Shown here one piece after another: positions 7,652 to 15,926 of a stretch of 20,380 nt of DNA (the first letter of the stretch is position 1; each line of letters opens with the position of its first letter). The notes under the pieces are model-generated. The model saw nothing but the letters and a program-made list of their open reading frames with translations. It was not told the DNA's origin and ran no database searches. This DNA comes from JAEUPI01 sp035764445 (lineage in GTDB: Bacteria > Pseudomonadota > Gammaproteobacteria > Burkholderiales > Burkholderiaceae_C). The stretch spans positions 1-20,380 of the forward strand of contig DASTZF010000444.1 in the NCBI GenBank assembly GCA_035764445.1, read 5' to 3'. The translations under genes were made by a program, and so were the position numbers.

Positions 7652-8149
7652 CTACTTCGCCGACAGCGCGTCGGCTCCTGCCTTGGCGACGACGCCGTCC
7701 TGTTCGGCCGAGCCGCCCGACACGCCGATGCCGCCGATGATCTTGCCGTCGACCACCAGCGGCAGCCCGCCCTCGACCGCATTGGCGCCGCGCAGCGTGA
7801 GGATGCGCAGCCCCGCGCCGCCGCTGGCGACGGCGTCCTGGAAGGCCTTGGTCGGGCGGCGGAACATGGCGGCCGACGTCGCTTTATCCTGCGACACCGC
7901 GATGCTGCCGGTCTGCGTGTTGTCCATGCGGTCGAACACCACCAGCTGGCCCGCGGTATCGACCACCGTCACTGCCATCGGCACGTTGATTTTGCGCGCC
8001 TCGGCCAGCGCAGCAGCGACTGCCTTGTGCGCCTGATCCTGATTGACGTTGGTGCCGTACTGCGGCACCTGCGACAGCACGGCCGTGGTGGTCAGCAGGC
8101 CCGAGGCGGCAACGGCGAGCCCGGCGAAGAGATTATTCTTGGTTCGCAT
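7652..8149 (-). CDS. GlcG/HbpS-like heme-binding family protein, exported
   Basis: This encodes 165 residues. AGGAG lies seven bases before the ATG at 8149. A signal peptide of about 26 residues ends near AVLSQ. The rest is a single GlcG/HbpS (DUF336) domain: an alternating helix-strand pattern with MAVTVVDTAGQLVVFDRMD, the DKATSAAMFRRPTKAF segment and the closing GGLPLVVDGKIIGGIGVSG. Streptomyces HbpS in this family binds heme and senses oxidation; most bacterial members are uncharacterised. The exported location is compatible with heme or metabolite binding in the periplasm, but function here is inference. Confidence 0.85.
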   Translation of the reverse strand: MRTKNNLFAGLAVAASGLLTTTAVLSQVPQYGTNVNQDQAHKAVAAALAEARKINVPMAVTVVDTAGQLVVFDRMDNTQTGSIAVSQDKATSAAMFRRPTKAFQDAVASGGAGLRILTLRGANAVEGGLPLVVDGKIIGGIGVSGGSAEQDGVVAKAGADALSAK

Positions 8150-8257
8150 CAGTGGTCTCCTGTGGTGGGTTGCACGCCGGAGCGGCCCGGCGGGTCGCGC
8201 AGTTTACGGACCAACCGTGCACCCGATTCCTGCGGTCCCGTTGCGAACCGTTGTGAC

Positions 8258-8854
8258 CTACGCCTTCAAACGCGGCGCCTGGGTCGCGAACTGCTCGTCC
8301 TGCGGCTGCGCCGGCAGGCGGCCGGTCGCGGCGGCCTGCGCAACCACGTCGGACAGCAGGCGAATGCCCAACGGCGCCAGGGCGCGCTCCCACAGTTCGC
8401 GCGCGCTCTCGCCGGGCTTGACGAAGCACCAATCCTGCGCCGCGATCGCGCCGGCGTCCATGCGTTCGGCGAGGTGGTAGATCGAGCCGCCGGCGATCGC
8501 GTCGCCGCATCGGATGGTCCACTCGACCGCGGCAATGCCGCGGTGCCGCGGCAGCAGCGACGGGTGGTAGCCGATGCCACCCAGCCGGGCCGTGGCCAGC
8601 GCGTCGGCATCGATGCGCGCGTGCGTGTGCGCGGTGACGATCAGCTCGCTGCCGTCGGCGATTTCGGCGGCGGGCACGTGCCTGGGATCGCGCTGCACGC
8701 GCGCGGCAATGCCCAGAGCCTGCGCACGCAGGGCCAACCGGTCGTCGGCCGCCGGCGCCACCACCTCCAGCACCTGCACGTCGAGCGTGACCAGCCTGTC
8801 GAGCACCGCTGCGCCGAAGTAACGTGAACCGACCAGGGTGATTTGCAGGGGCAC
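8258..8854 (-). CDS. Formyltransferase-like protein lacking the canonical Asn
   Basis: This encodes 198 residues from a GTG start with GGAG five bases upstream. The Formyl_trans_N fold is recognisable: an N-terminal Rossmann-like part, then IGYHPSLLPRHRG and MDAGAIAAQDW. In Fmt/PurN/ArnA the catalytic triad is Asn-x-His...Asp. Here the His (YHPSLLP) and Asp (MDAGAI) are kept but the Asn position is Gly (I-G-Y-H). There is no C-terminal Fmt tRNA-binding domain, and length is nearer PurN. I recall a subgroup of formyltransferase-like proteins with the same GYHPSLLP motif, so this may be a distinct subfamily rather than a dead copy. The formyl donor and acceptor are unknown. It lies downstream of glnS. 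Confidence 0.8.
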   Translation of the reverse strand: MPLQITLVGSRYFGAAVLDRLVTLDVQVLEVVAPAADDRLALRAQALGIAARVQRDPRHVPAAEIADGSELIVTAHTHARIDADALATARLGGIGYHPSLLPRHRGIAAVEWTIRCGDAIAGGSIYHLAERMDAGAIAAQDWCFVKPGESARELWERALAPLGIRLLSDVVAQAAATGRLPAQPQDEQFATQAPRLKA

Positions 8855-8886
8855 GGCAACTCCGTTGAGACGTGGAATGGAAGGAA

Positions 8887-8923
8887 CGCGGCGCGCTCGG
8901 CGCCGCTCGCGCAGCGCGCCGCG
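8887..8923 (-). terminator. Long GC hairpin after glnS
   Basis: CGCGGCGCGCT (8887-8897) pairs perfectly over 11 bp with 8913-8923 across a 15-nt loop. It lies 13 bases past the glnS stop on the minus strand and is followed by pyrimidine-rich TTCCTTCCATTCC. It is a good candidate intrinsic terminator or attenuator between glnS and the formyltransferase gene. Confidence 0.55.
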
Positions 8924-8936
8924 CGACGACTCGGCC

Positions 8937-10739
<1,803 letters not shown>

Positions 10740-10785
10740 CGAGCGATGCGCGTGAAAGTTCCACACCCGGGCAGGCGGTGCATCG

Positions 10786-10791
10786 ATTCTA
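10786..10791 (-). promoter_or_regulatory. Possible -10 box of glnS
   Basis: TAGAAT on the minus strand matches the sigma-70 -10 consensus at five of six bases, 46 bases before the glnS ATG. No good -35 is found at 16-18 bp. It sits inside an imperfect dyad, CGGTGC (10776-10781) with GCACCG (10795-10800). Confidence 0.25.
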
Positions 10792-10910
10792 TCGGCACCG
10801 TTCACAAGCCTTTACGCAACGCCCGTGCGGAATCGGTGAACCGTGGCGCCGGCTGTGGCGTTGATGTTCGCGAGGCCGCCGCACGGCCTGTCGATTCGCA
10901 GGAGAAAATC

Positions 10911-11354
10911 ATGTCGACCGTTGTTGCACGCACGTTGGCCGTCCTCGGCGCGACCGCAGCGCTGGCCACGGGCACCGCGCACGCCTCCGACGTTCATTGG
11001 AGCGTGGGCATCCAGGCTCCGATCGCTCCTGGCGTCGCGGTCGGAACGGTGTTCACCAACGGTCATGTCGTGCCGGTGGCGCCGGTGATCGCGCCGCCCG
11101 TGTACGTGCCCGCACCCGTGGTCTATGCGCCACCTCCGGTGGTCTACGCGCCTCCTCCCGTGGTCTACGCACCGCCGGTCTACGCACCGGTGTACACGCC
11201 GCGCGTGGTGTATGGCGCGCCGGTGTGGGTCGGCGGACGCTGGGTCCGCTATCCGGTGCACTACCACGCGCATCCGGGCGCGTGGCGTCCGGCGATCGAT
11301 CACCGTGGCCCGCCACTGCCGGGTCGCATGCCCGGGCGCGAGATCCGCTACTGA
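10911..11354 (+). CDS. Secreted Pro/Val/Tyr-repeat protein
   Basis: This encodes 147 residues. AGGAG lies six bases before the ATG at 10911. The signal peptide ends near GTAHA-SDV. The middle (about 60-100) is a low-complexity Pro/Val/Tyr tract with three copies of the heptad PVVYAPP and degenerate copies on each side. The C-terminal part, VWVGGRWVRYPVHYHAHPGAW, is rich in Trp/Tyr/His. Such small proline-rich envelope proteins are frequent in Burkholderiales and have no known function; a cell-wall or outer-membrane-associated role is a guess. It diverges from glnS and converges on the ketosynthase gene 30 bp away. Confidence 0.8.
   Translation: MSTVVARTLAVLGATAALATGTAHASDVHWSVGIQAPIAPGVAVGTVFTNGHVVPVAPVIAPPVYVPAPVVYAPPPVVYAPPPVVYAPPVYAPVYTPRVVYGAPVWVGGRWVRYPVHYHAHPGAWRPAIDHRGPPLPGRMPGREIRY
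11115..11195 (+). repeat. 21-nt in-frame repeats coding PVVYAPP
   Basis: Units start at 11115, 11136 and 11157 with period 21; the third is shortened and followed by two partial copies (PVYAP, PVYTP). Synonymous differences between units show that the repeats are not very recent. Confidence 0.8.
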
Positions 11355-11371
11355 TCGCTCGTGCAAGCGGC

Positions 11372-11394
11372 GCGCGCCTTCGCATCAGGCGCGC
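11372..11394. terminator. Hairpin between convergent Pro-rich and ketosynthase genes
   Basis: GCGCGCCT (11372-11379) and AGGCGCGC (11387-11394) form a perfect 8-bp stem with a 7-nt loop. The right arm runs into the ketosynthase stop codon and last codons. A short TT follows on the plus strand. It is a likely shared terminator, stronger for the plus-strand gene. Confidence 0.45.
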
Positions 11395-12587
11395 TTGAAC
11401 ACCAGCACGGCGTTGGTGCCACCGAAGGCGAACGAGCTGCTGATCGCGGCGTCGAACCGATCGCCTGCATCGCGAGCCTGCAGCACGAGTTGAACGCCGC
11501 AGCGCGGGTCCGGCGTTTCGCAGTGCGCGTTGGGCGGCAGTTGCTGTCGCCGCAGCGCGAGCACCGTGACCACCGCCTCCAACGCGCCGGCGGCGCCGAG
11601 CAGGTGCCCGTGCAGGGCCTTGGTCGAGCTGACGCGCAGGCGATCGCTGGCGTCTCCCCACACTGCACGCAGCGCATCGCACTCGACCAGATCGCCAATC
11701 TGCGTGGCGGTGCCGTGTGCGTTGCAGTAGCCCACCTCGTGCGGCGCGACACCGGCATTGGACAGCGCTGCCCGCAGCGCACGCTGCTGGCCCGCGGCGT
11801 CGGGCTTGGTCAGATGCGTGGCGTCGCAACTCAGCCCGCTGCCGGCGAGGTGCGCATGCACCCGCACGCCGCGGCGCTGCGCGCGCTCGGCCGGCTCCAA
11901 TACCATGAACGCAGCGCCTTCACCGAGCACGAAGCCGTTGCGGTTGGCGGCGAACGGCTTGCATGCGCGGGCCGCCTGCCCCGGCTCGAACGACGCCAAG
12001 GTCTGCAGCGCCTGCCAAGCCGTCACCACGCCGGGCACGAGCAATGCTTCGGCGCCACCGGCGATCGCCACGTCGATGTCGCCGCGCCGCACGGCGCGCG
12101 CGCCCTCGGCGATCGCCACCGCCGACGACGCACAGGCCACCGAGTAGGTGAGCACCGGGCCCTGCACGACGTGTCGCATCGCCACGTGTGCGGCCGGCGC
12201 GTTCGGCATGAAGGCCGGCACCGTGAGCGGCGGCATGCGGCCGCGCGCGCCGGCCACGTAGGCCGCCTCGAGCGCGCCCGCGCCGCCCATGCCGCAACCC
12301 GCGTAGACGCCGATGCGCTCGGGCGCCGCGTCGAGCGCGCCCGCATCGCGCACAGCCAGGCTCGCCGCGGCCACCGCGAGCTGGCTGACGCGATCGACGC
12401 CCGGCAGCTGCAGCTTGGTGAACCAGCGCGCCTCGTCGAAGGTGACGGTCGCCGCCGCGGCCGGCCTGGCCAGCTCGGGGAACACCGTGTGCACCGCCGA
12501 CTCGCCGCGCATCAACGCGTCGAACATGCGATCGGGATCGTCGCCGTGCGGCGCGATGATGCCGATGCCGGTGACCGCAACCATCAT
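11385..12587 (-). CDS. Beta-ketoacyl-ACP synthase, FabF-like
   Basis: This encodes 400 residues; ATGATG at 12587/12584 leaves the exact start open. It condenses an ACP-bound acyl group with malonyl-ACP. The thiolase-fold catalytic triad is complete: Cys152 in VACASSA, His291 in NAHGTAT and His328 in HGHLLGAAGA, with Lys323 in SSTKAL. The closing SSSFAFGGTNAVLVF is also typical. It is not a chain-length factor, since the nucleophile Cys is kept. It is 41 bp downstream of an ACP gene and not next to fabD/fabG, so it is probably a secondary-metabolism or special-lipid ketosynthase rather than the housekeeping FabF. Chain length and starter are unknown. Confidence 0.93.
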   Translation of the reverse strand: MMVAVTGIGIIAPHGDDPDRMFDALMRGESAVHTVFPELARPAAAATVTFDEARWFTKLQLPGVDRVSQLAVAAASLAVRDAGALDAAPERIGVYAGCGMGGAGALEAAYVAGARGRMPPLTVPAFMPNAPAAHVAMRHVVQGPVLTYSVACASSAVAIAEGARAVRRGDIDVAIAGGAEALLVPGVVTAWQALQTLASFEPGQAARACKPFAANRNGFVLGEGAAFMVLEPAERAQRRGVRVHAHLAGSGLSCDATHLTKPDAAGQQRALRAALSNAGVAPHEVGYCNAHGTATQIGDLVECDALRAVWGDASDRLRVSSTKALHGHLLGAAGALEAVVTVLALRRQQLPPNAHCETPDPRCGVQLVLQARDAGDRFDAAISSSFAFGGTNAVLVFKRA

Positions 12588-12628
12588 CGAGCGGGGCCGA
12601 GCATGCAGCGTCGGCGAACGGCCAGCGT

Positions 12629-12868
12629 TCAGGCGACTTGCTTGGCGCGCAACCGGTCGATCAGTTCGGCCAGTCTGGCCAGCGTCTCGATCTTCGTGTG
12701 TTCTTCTGGCAGCTGCAGGCCGAGCCGATCTTCGACCTCGAACAGGAACTCCGCCACGGCCAGCGAGTCGAGCCCTTGCTCGCGCATCGACAGATGGGGG
12801 TCGAGCGCGCCGGGCTCGATGTTGTACTTCTCGCGAATGATCGCTTGCAGGTCGCCGAGCGAACTCAT
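12629..12868 (-). CDS. Acyl carrier protein
   Basis: This encodes 79 residues, the normal ACP length. The phosphopantetheine attachment Ser35 is in GLDSLAVAEF. The four-helix pattern is preserved, with an acidic helix II region (VEDRLGLQLPEE). GGAGGGGG precedes the ATG at 12868, although that site can fold into a 5-bp hairpin (CCCTC-ATG-GAGGG). It lies between the PAP2 and ketosynthase genes on the same strand and so most likely carries chains for that ketosynthase. Its sequence is unlike the very conserved housekeeping AcpP (DSLDTVELV), which supports a dedicated role. Confidence 0.93.
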   Translation of the reverse strand: MSSLGDLQAIIREKYNIEPGALDPHLSMREQGLDSLAVAEFLFEVEDRLGLQLPEEHTKIETLARLAELIDRLRAKQVA

Positions 12869-12935
12869 CGGGTGGCCCCCTCCATGAGGGCCGCGCCTGT
12901 CATGGGTCCGGATGCCCACCGCCTGCCCAGGTTCA

Positions 12936-13685
12936 TCAAGGCGAGATGATATCGCCCCTGCGTCGCGGACTCACCCAGCGCAGCGAGGGCACGGCGACCG
13001 CCAGCGCCAGCAGCAGGCCGGCCACCACGTCCCACCACACGTGTTGCTTGATCGCCAGCGTCGACCAGACGATCAGCACGAACCACAGCGCGTTGGCGGC
13101 GCGCCAGCCGCGCGGCAGCGCGAGCTCGCGCAGCAGGCGATCGAGCCAGAGCGCTGAAAACGTGGCCGCGGCCACATGCAGCGACGGGCAAGCGTTGCCG
13201 GCGGCGTCGACCCCGCGCAGCAGTTCGAATCCGGCATGTGGTGCGGCACCGACGAACTGCTGCGGCACCGCGGTGGGCCACAGATGGAAACAAACCAGGC
13301 CCGCCACGCACAATCCGCCGACCCACCAGCCGTAGCGGATCAATTCGCGCGCGGTCGGCAGCAAAGCCGGTGGCAACGCCACGTAGACCCACAACGACAC
13401 GTAGGGCCAGAAGGCCCAGGCTTGAAAGCCGATCCAGCGGTCGATCGCGGTCAGCGGCATCTGCACGGCGGGGTGTGCCGGGTGGCGCAGCACGTGGAAG
13501 TAGCCGACGAAGAACAGCCACATGAAGGCCGTGGTGCCGATCCCCTTCAGCCAGAACCATGGAAACAGGCGCGACCCGACGCGCGACCAGGGGTCTGCTG
13601 CGGCAGCGTGCACGGATGGCGCATGCGTCGCAACGCCTGCTGTGGACGCCGCAGGCGCCGCAGCAGGCAACTCGCTGGCGGGCAT
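12936..13685 (-). CDS. PAP2-family (Aur1/IPC-synthase-like) membrane phosphatase or transferase
   Basis: This encodes 249 residues. After an Ala-rich, probably disordered N-terminus of ~30 residues there are about five or six hydrophobic helices. The active-site motifs are GNACPSLHVAA (Ser168, His170) and KQHVWWDVVAG (His215, Asp219). PSLH followed by HxxxD matches the PAP2_3/Aur1 group, which includes inositol-phosphorylceramide synthases, better than classic PgpB, whose first conserved KX6RP motif is not seen. It may dephosphorylate a lipid phosphate or transfer a head group at the membrane. It heads the PAP2-ACP-ketosynthase arm, 65 bp from the divergent methyltransferase. No clear ribosome site was found at the ATG. 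Confidence 0.85.
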   Translation of the reverse strand: MPASELPAAAPAASTAGVATHAPSVHAAAADPWSRVGSRLFPWFWLKGIGTTAFMWLFFVGYFHVLRHPAHPAVQMPLTAIDRWIGFQAWAFWPYVSLWVYVALPPALLPTARELIRYGWWVGGLCVAGLVCFHLWPTAVPQQFVGAAPHAGFELLRGVDAAGNACPSLHVAAATFSALWLDRLLRELALPRGWRAANALWFVLIVWSTLAIKQHVWWDVVAGLLLALAVAVPSLRWVSPRRRGDIISP

Positions 13686-13750
13686 GCGTGCAGCGTACCA
13701 CCGGCGCGCAGCGGCCGAGCAAGCGGACCTGCGGTGGCCATAATGCGGGG

Positions 13751-14527
13751 ATGCGATCCGACGCCATCACACCGCATCGCGTGCAGACGAGCTTGGCGCC
13801 GCACGCGCCGCTGCCGCAGTACTACAGCAACGAGGACGAGCACGAGCGCTTCGTGCGCCGGATGTTCGATACCACGGCGGTCGACTACGACCGCGTCGAA
13901 CGGATCCTCGCCTGGGGCACCGGCTCGTGGTACCGCCGCCAGGCGCTGCGTCGGGCCGGCTTGCAGCCCGACACGCAGGTGCTCGACGTCGGCACCGGCA
14001 CCGGCCTGCTCGCGCGCGAAGCGCTCGAGCTGTGCGGCGCGCAGGGCTCGCTGATCGGCGTCGACCCGAGCCCGGGCATGATGGCGCAGGCGCATCTGCC
14101 GCGCGGATCGTTGCTCGAGGGCCGCGCCGAGGCGCTGCCGTGCGGCGACGCGAGCTGCGACTTCGTCTGCATGGGCTATGCGCTGCGTCACCTGAGCAAC
14201 CTCGACCAGGCGCTGTCAGAGTTCCACCGCGTGCTGCGTCCGGACGGGCGCTTGCTGATGCTCGAGATCACGCGCCCGCGCGGCGCGTTCGCGCAGTGGG
14301 CGCTCAAGCGCTACATGCGCACGCTGGTGCCGGTGGCGGCGCGCCTGGTGACGCACCGTGCCGACACCGCGATGCTGTGGCGTTACTACTGGGACACCAT
14401 CGAAGCGTGCATCGCGCCCGCTGAGGTGCTCGACGCGATGCGCCGCGCCGGTTTCGCCGCGGTCGACCGTCACGTCGAGCTCGGCATCTTCAGCGAATAC
14501 ACGGCTCGCAAGCCGAGGCCCGCTTGA
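13751..14527 (+). CDS. UbiE/COQ5-like SAM-dependent methyltransferase
   Basis: This encodes 258 residues from the ATG at 13751; the frame is open upstream but that part overlaps the PAP2 gene. SAM motif I is VLDVGTGTG (77-85), the acidic end of strand 2 is GVDPS, and the later blocks CMGYALRHLSNLDQALSEFHRVLRPDGRLLMLEITRP match the UbiE/COQ5 class I family. UbiE itself methylates the quinone ring carbon, but the location beside ketosynthase/ACP genes and the divergence from true UbiE suggest methylation of a polyketide or aromatic-like intermediate. It is the first gene of the plus-strand arm, 55 bp before the flavoenzyme. The substrate is unknown. Confidence 0.9.
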   Translation: MRSDAITPHRVQTSLAPHAPLPQYYSNEDEHERFVRRMFDTTAVDYDRVERILAWGTGSWYRRQALRRAGLQPDTQVLDVGTGTGLLAREALELCGAQGSLIGVDPSPGMMAQAHLPRGSLLEGRAEALPCGDASCDFVCMGYALRHLSNLDQALSEFHRVLRPDGRLLMLEITRPRGAFAQWALKRYMRTLVPVAARLVTHRADTAMLWRYYWDTIEACIAPAEVLDAMRRAGFAAVDRHVELGIFSEYTARKPRPA

Positions 14528-14582
14528 GCCACGGGCGGCTCGTCGTGCCGAGGCAATGCGCAGCAGTCGAAGGATGCAAGCG

Positions 14583-15926
14583 ATGACGACGTCGGTCCCT
14601 GAGGCGGCATCCGAGCCGTGCGACGTGCTGGTGGTCGGCGGCGGGCCGGCGGGCTCGACCGCGGCCACGCTGCTGGCGCGCCAGGGCCGCAAGGTGGTGC
14701 TGGTCGACAAGGTGCACCACCCGCGCTTCCACATCGGCGAGTCGCTGCTGCCGGCCAACGTGCAGCTGTTCGACCGCCTGGGCCTGCGCAGCGAGCTCGA
14801 GCGCATCGGCATGCGCAAGTGGGGCATCGAGTTCATCTCGACCGAGCATGCGCACTCGAGCTTCCTGGAGTTCGGCGACGCCTGGGACAAGACGATGCCC
14901 TACGCGTGGCAAGTGCGCCGCTCGGTGCTCGACGAGATCCAGTTCCGCCACGCCGCGGCCAACGGCGCGCAGACGCTCGAAGGCTGCAAGGTCACGCAGG
15001 TGGAGTTCGACGACGCCGGCGTGTCGGCGCGCGCGGTGATGCAAGACGGCACGCCGCGGCACTGGCGCGCGCGCTACCTGCTCGATGCCACCGGCCGCGA
15101 CACGATGCTGGCGGCCAAATGGGGCTGGAAGCGCAAGAACGACGAGCACGGCAGCGCCGCGATCTTCGGCCACTTCCTCAATGCGCAGCGGCTCGAGGGT
15201 CGCCTCGAAGGCAACATCAGCATCTTCTGGTTCGATCACGGCTGGTTCTGGCTCATTCCGCTGGCCGATGGCTCGACCAGCGTCGGTGCGGTGTGCTGGC
15301 CGCACTACCTGAAGACGCGCGACAAGCCGCTGCGTGACTTCTTCGCCGACACGATCGCGCTCGCGCCGCAGTTGCAGGAACGCCTGCGCAACGCGACGCT
15401 GATCGACGACATGGTCTATGCCACCGGCAACTACAGCTACGCCAGCGAGCGTGCCTGCGGCCCGCGCCACGCCCTGCTGGGCGACGCGTTCGCATTCATC
15501 GATCCGGTATTCTCGTCTGGCCTGTACTTCGCGATGCGCAGCGCATTCGGCGCCGCCGAGCTGGTGGCCACCGAGCTCGACCATCCCGAGCAGGCACCAG
15601 CCGCGCGGCGACGCTACGAAAAGCTGGCGCAGAAGGGCCCCAAGGAATTCTCGTGGTTCATCTACCGAATGACCAACCCCGCGATGCGCGAGCTGTTCAT
15701 GCATCCAAAGAACCCGCTACGGGTCAAGGAGGCGCTTTTGTCGCTGCTCGCGGGCGACATCCACGGACGCACACCGATCTGGATGTCGCTGTGGCTGTTC
15801 AAGGCGATCTATTACCTGACCTCGATCGGCAACGCATCGAGAGCGTGGCGCGCCTGGCGGGCGCGCCGACAAAACATCGAACAAGTCGGCGCGACCAAGG
15901 GGGAGAACGTGCTTGTCGAGAGCTAG
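14583..15926 (+). CDS. Flavin-dependent halogenase-like oxidoreductase
   Basis: This encodes 447 residues. AGGA lies eight bases before the ATG. The FAD motif is VVGGGPAGS (17-25), followed by the RFHIGESLLP block, GWFWLIP (220-226, the halogenase WxWxIP motif) and GDAFAFIDPVFSSG (300-313). Lys79 in GMRKWGIEF falls where the catalytic lysine of tryptophan halogenases such as RebH lies, by my eye alignment. The WxWxIP motif excludes typical monooxygenase reactions in known halogenases, but related 'halogenase-like' proteins of aryl-polyene clusters have other, unsettled roles. The C-terminus is Arg-rich. It overlaps the next gene by 14 bp. Halogenation, hydroxylation or reduction of the ACP-borne chain are all possible. 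Confidence 0.88.
   Translation: MTTSVPEAASEPCDVLVVGGGPAGSTAATLLARQGRKVVLVDKVHHPRFHIGESLLPANVQLFDRLGLRSELERIGMRKWGIEFISTEHAHSSFLEFGDAWDKTMPYAWQVRRSVLDEIQFRHAAANGAQTLEGCKVTQVEFDDAGVSARAVMQDGTPRHWRARYLLDATGRDTMLAAKWGWKRKNDEHGSAAIFGHFLNAQRLEGRLEGNISIFWFDHGWFWLIPLADGSTSVGAVCWPHYLKTRDKPLRDFFADTIALAPQLQERLRNATLIDDMVYATGNYSYASERACGPRHALLGDAFAFIDPVFSSGLYFAMRSAFGAAELVATELDHPEQAPAARRRYEKLAQKGPKEFSWFIYRMTNPAMRELFMHPKNPLRVKEALLSLLAGDIHGRTPIWMSLWLFKAIYYLTSIGNASRAWRAWRARRQNIEQVGATKGENVLVES
15898..15915 (+). promoter_or_regulatory. Ribosome site and TTG start of the MipA/OmpV gene
   Basis: AGGGGGAG (15898-15905) precedes TTG (15913) by seven bases, inside the end of the flavoenzyme gene. The TTG start gives an n-region rich in Arg (MSRARRGG) ahead of the signal core; the ATG at 15940 would remove it and has a poorer ribosome site. 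Confidence 0.6.

Noticed and set aside
11361..12887. 508-codon plus-strand frame opposite ketosynthase and ACP
   Set aside because: Antisense to two well-supported genes with intact active sites; no protein features of its own.
13698..13737. CCACCG/CGGTGG inverted repeat and CATAAT between the two divergent arms
   Set aside because: Six-base arms 28 bp apart and a lone -10-like hexamer with no -35 are too weak to call an operator or promoter.
13559..13750. N-terminal extension of the methyltransferase
   Set aside because: It overlaps the start of the PAP2 gene on the other strand, is Arg/Gln-rich, and the family-like sequence starts after the ATG at 13751.
14490..15704. 404-codon frame opposite the flavoenzyme
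   Set aside because: Arg/His/Gln-rich antisense shadow with no motif.
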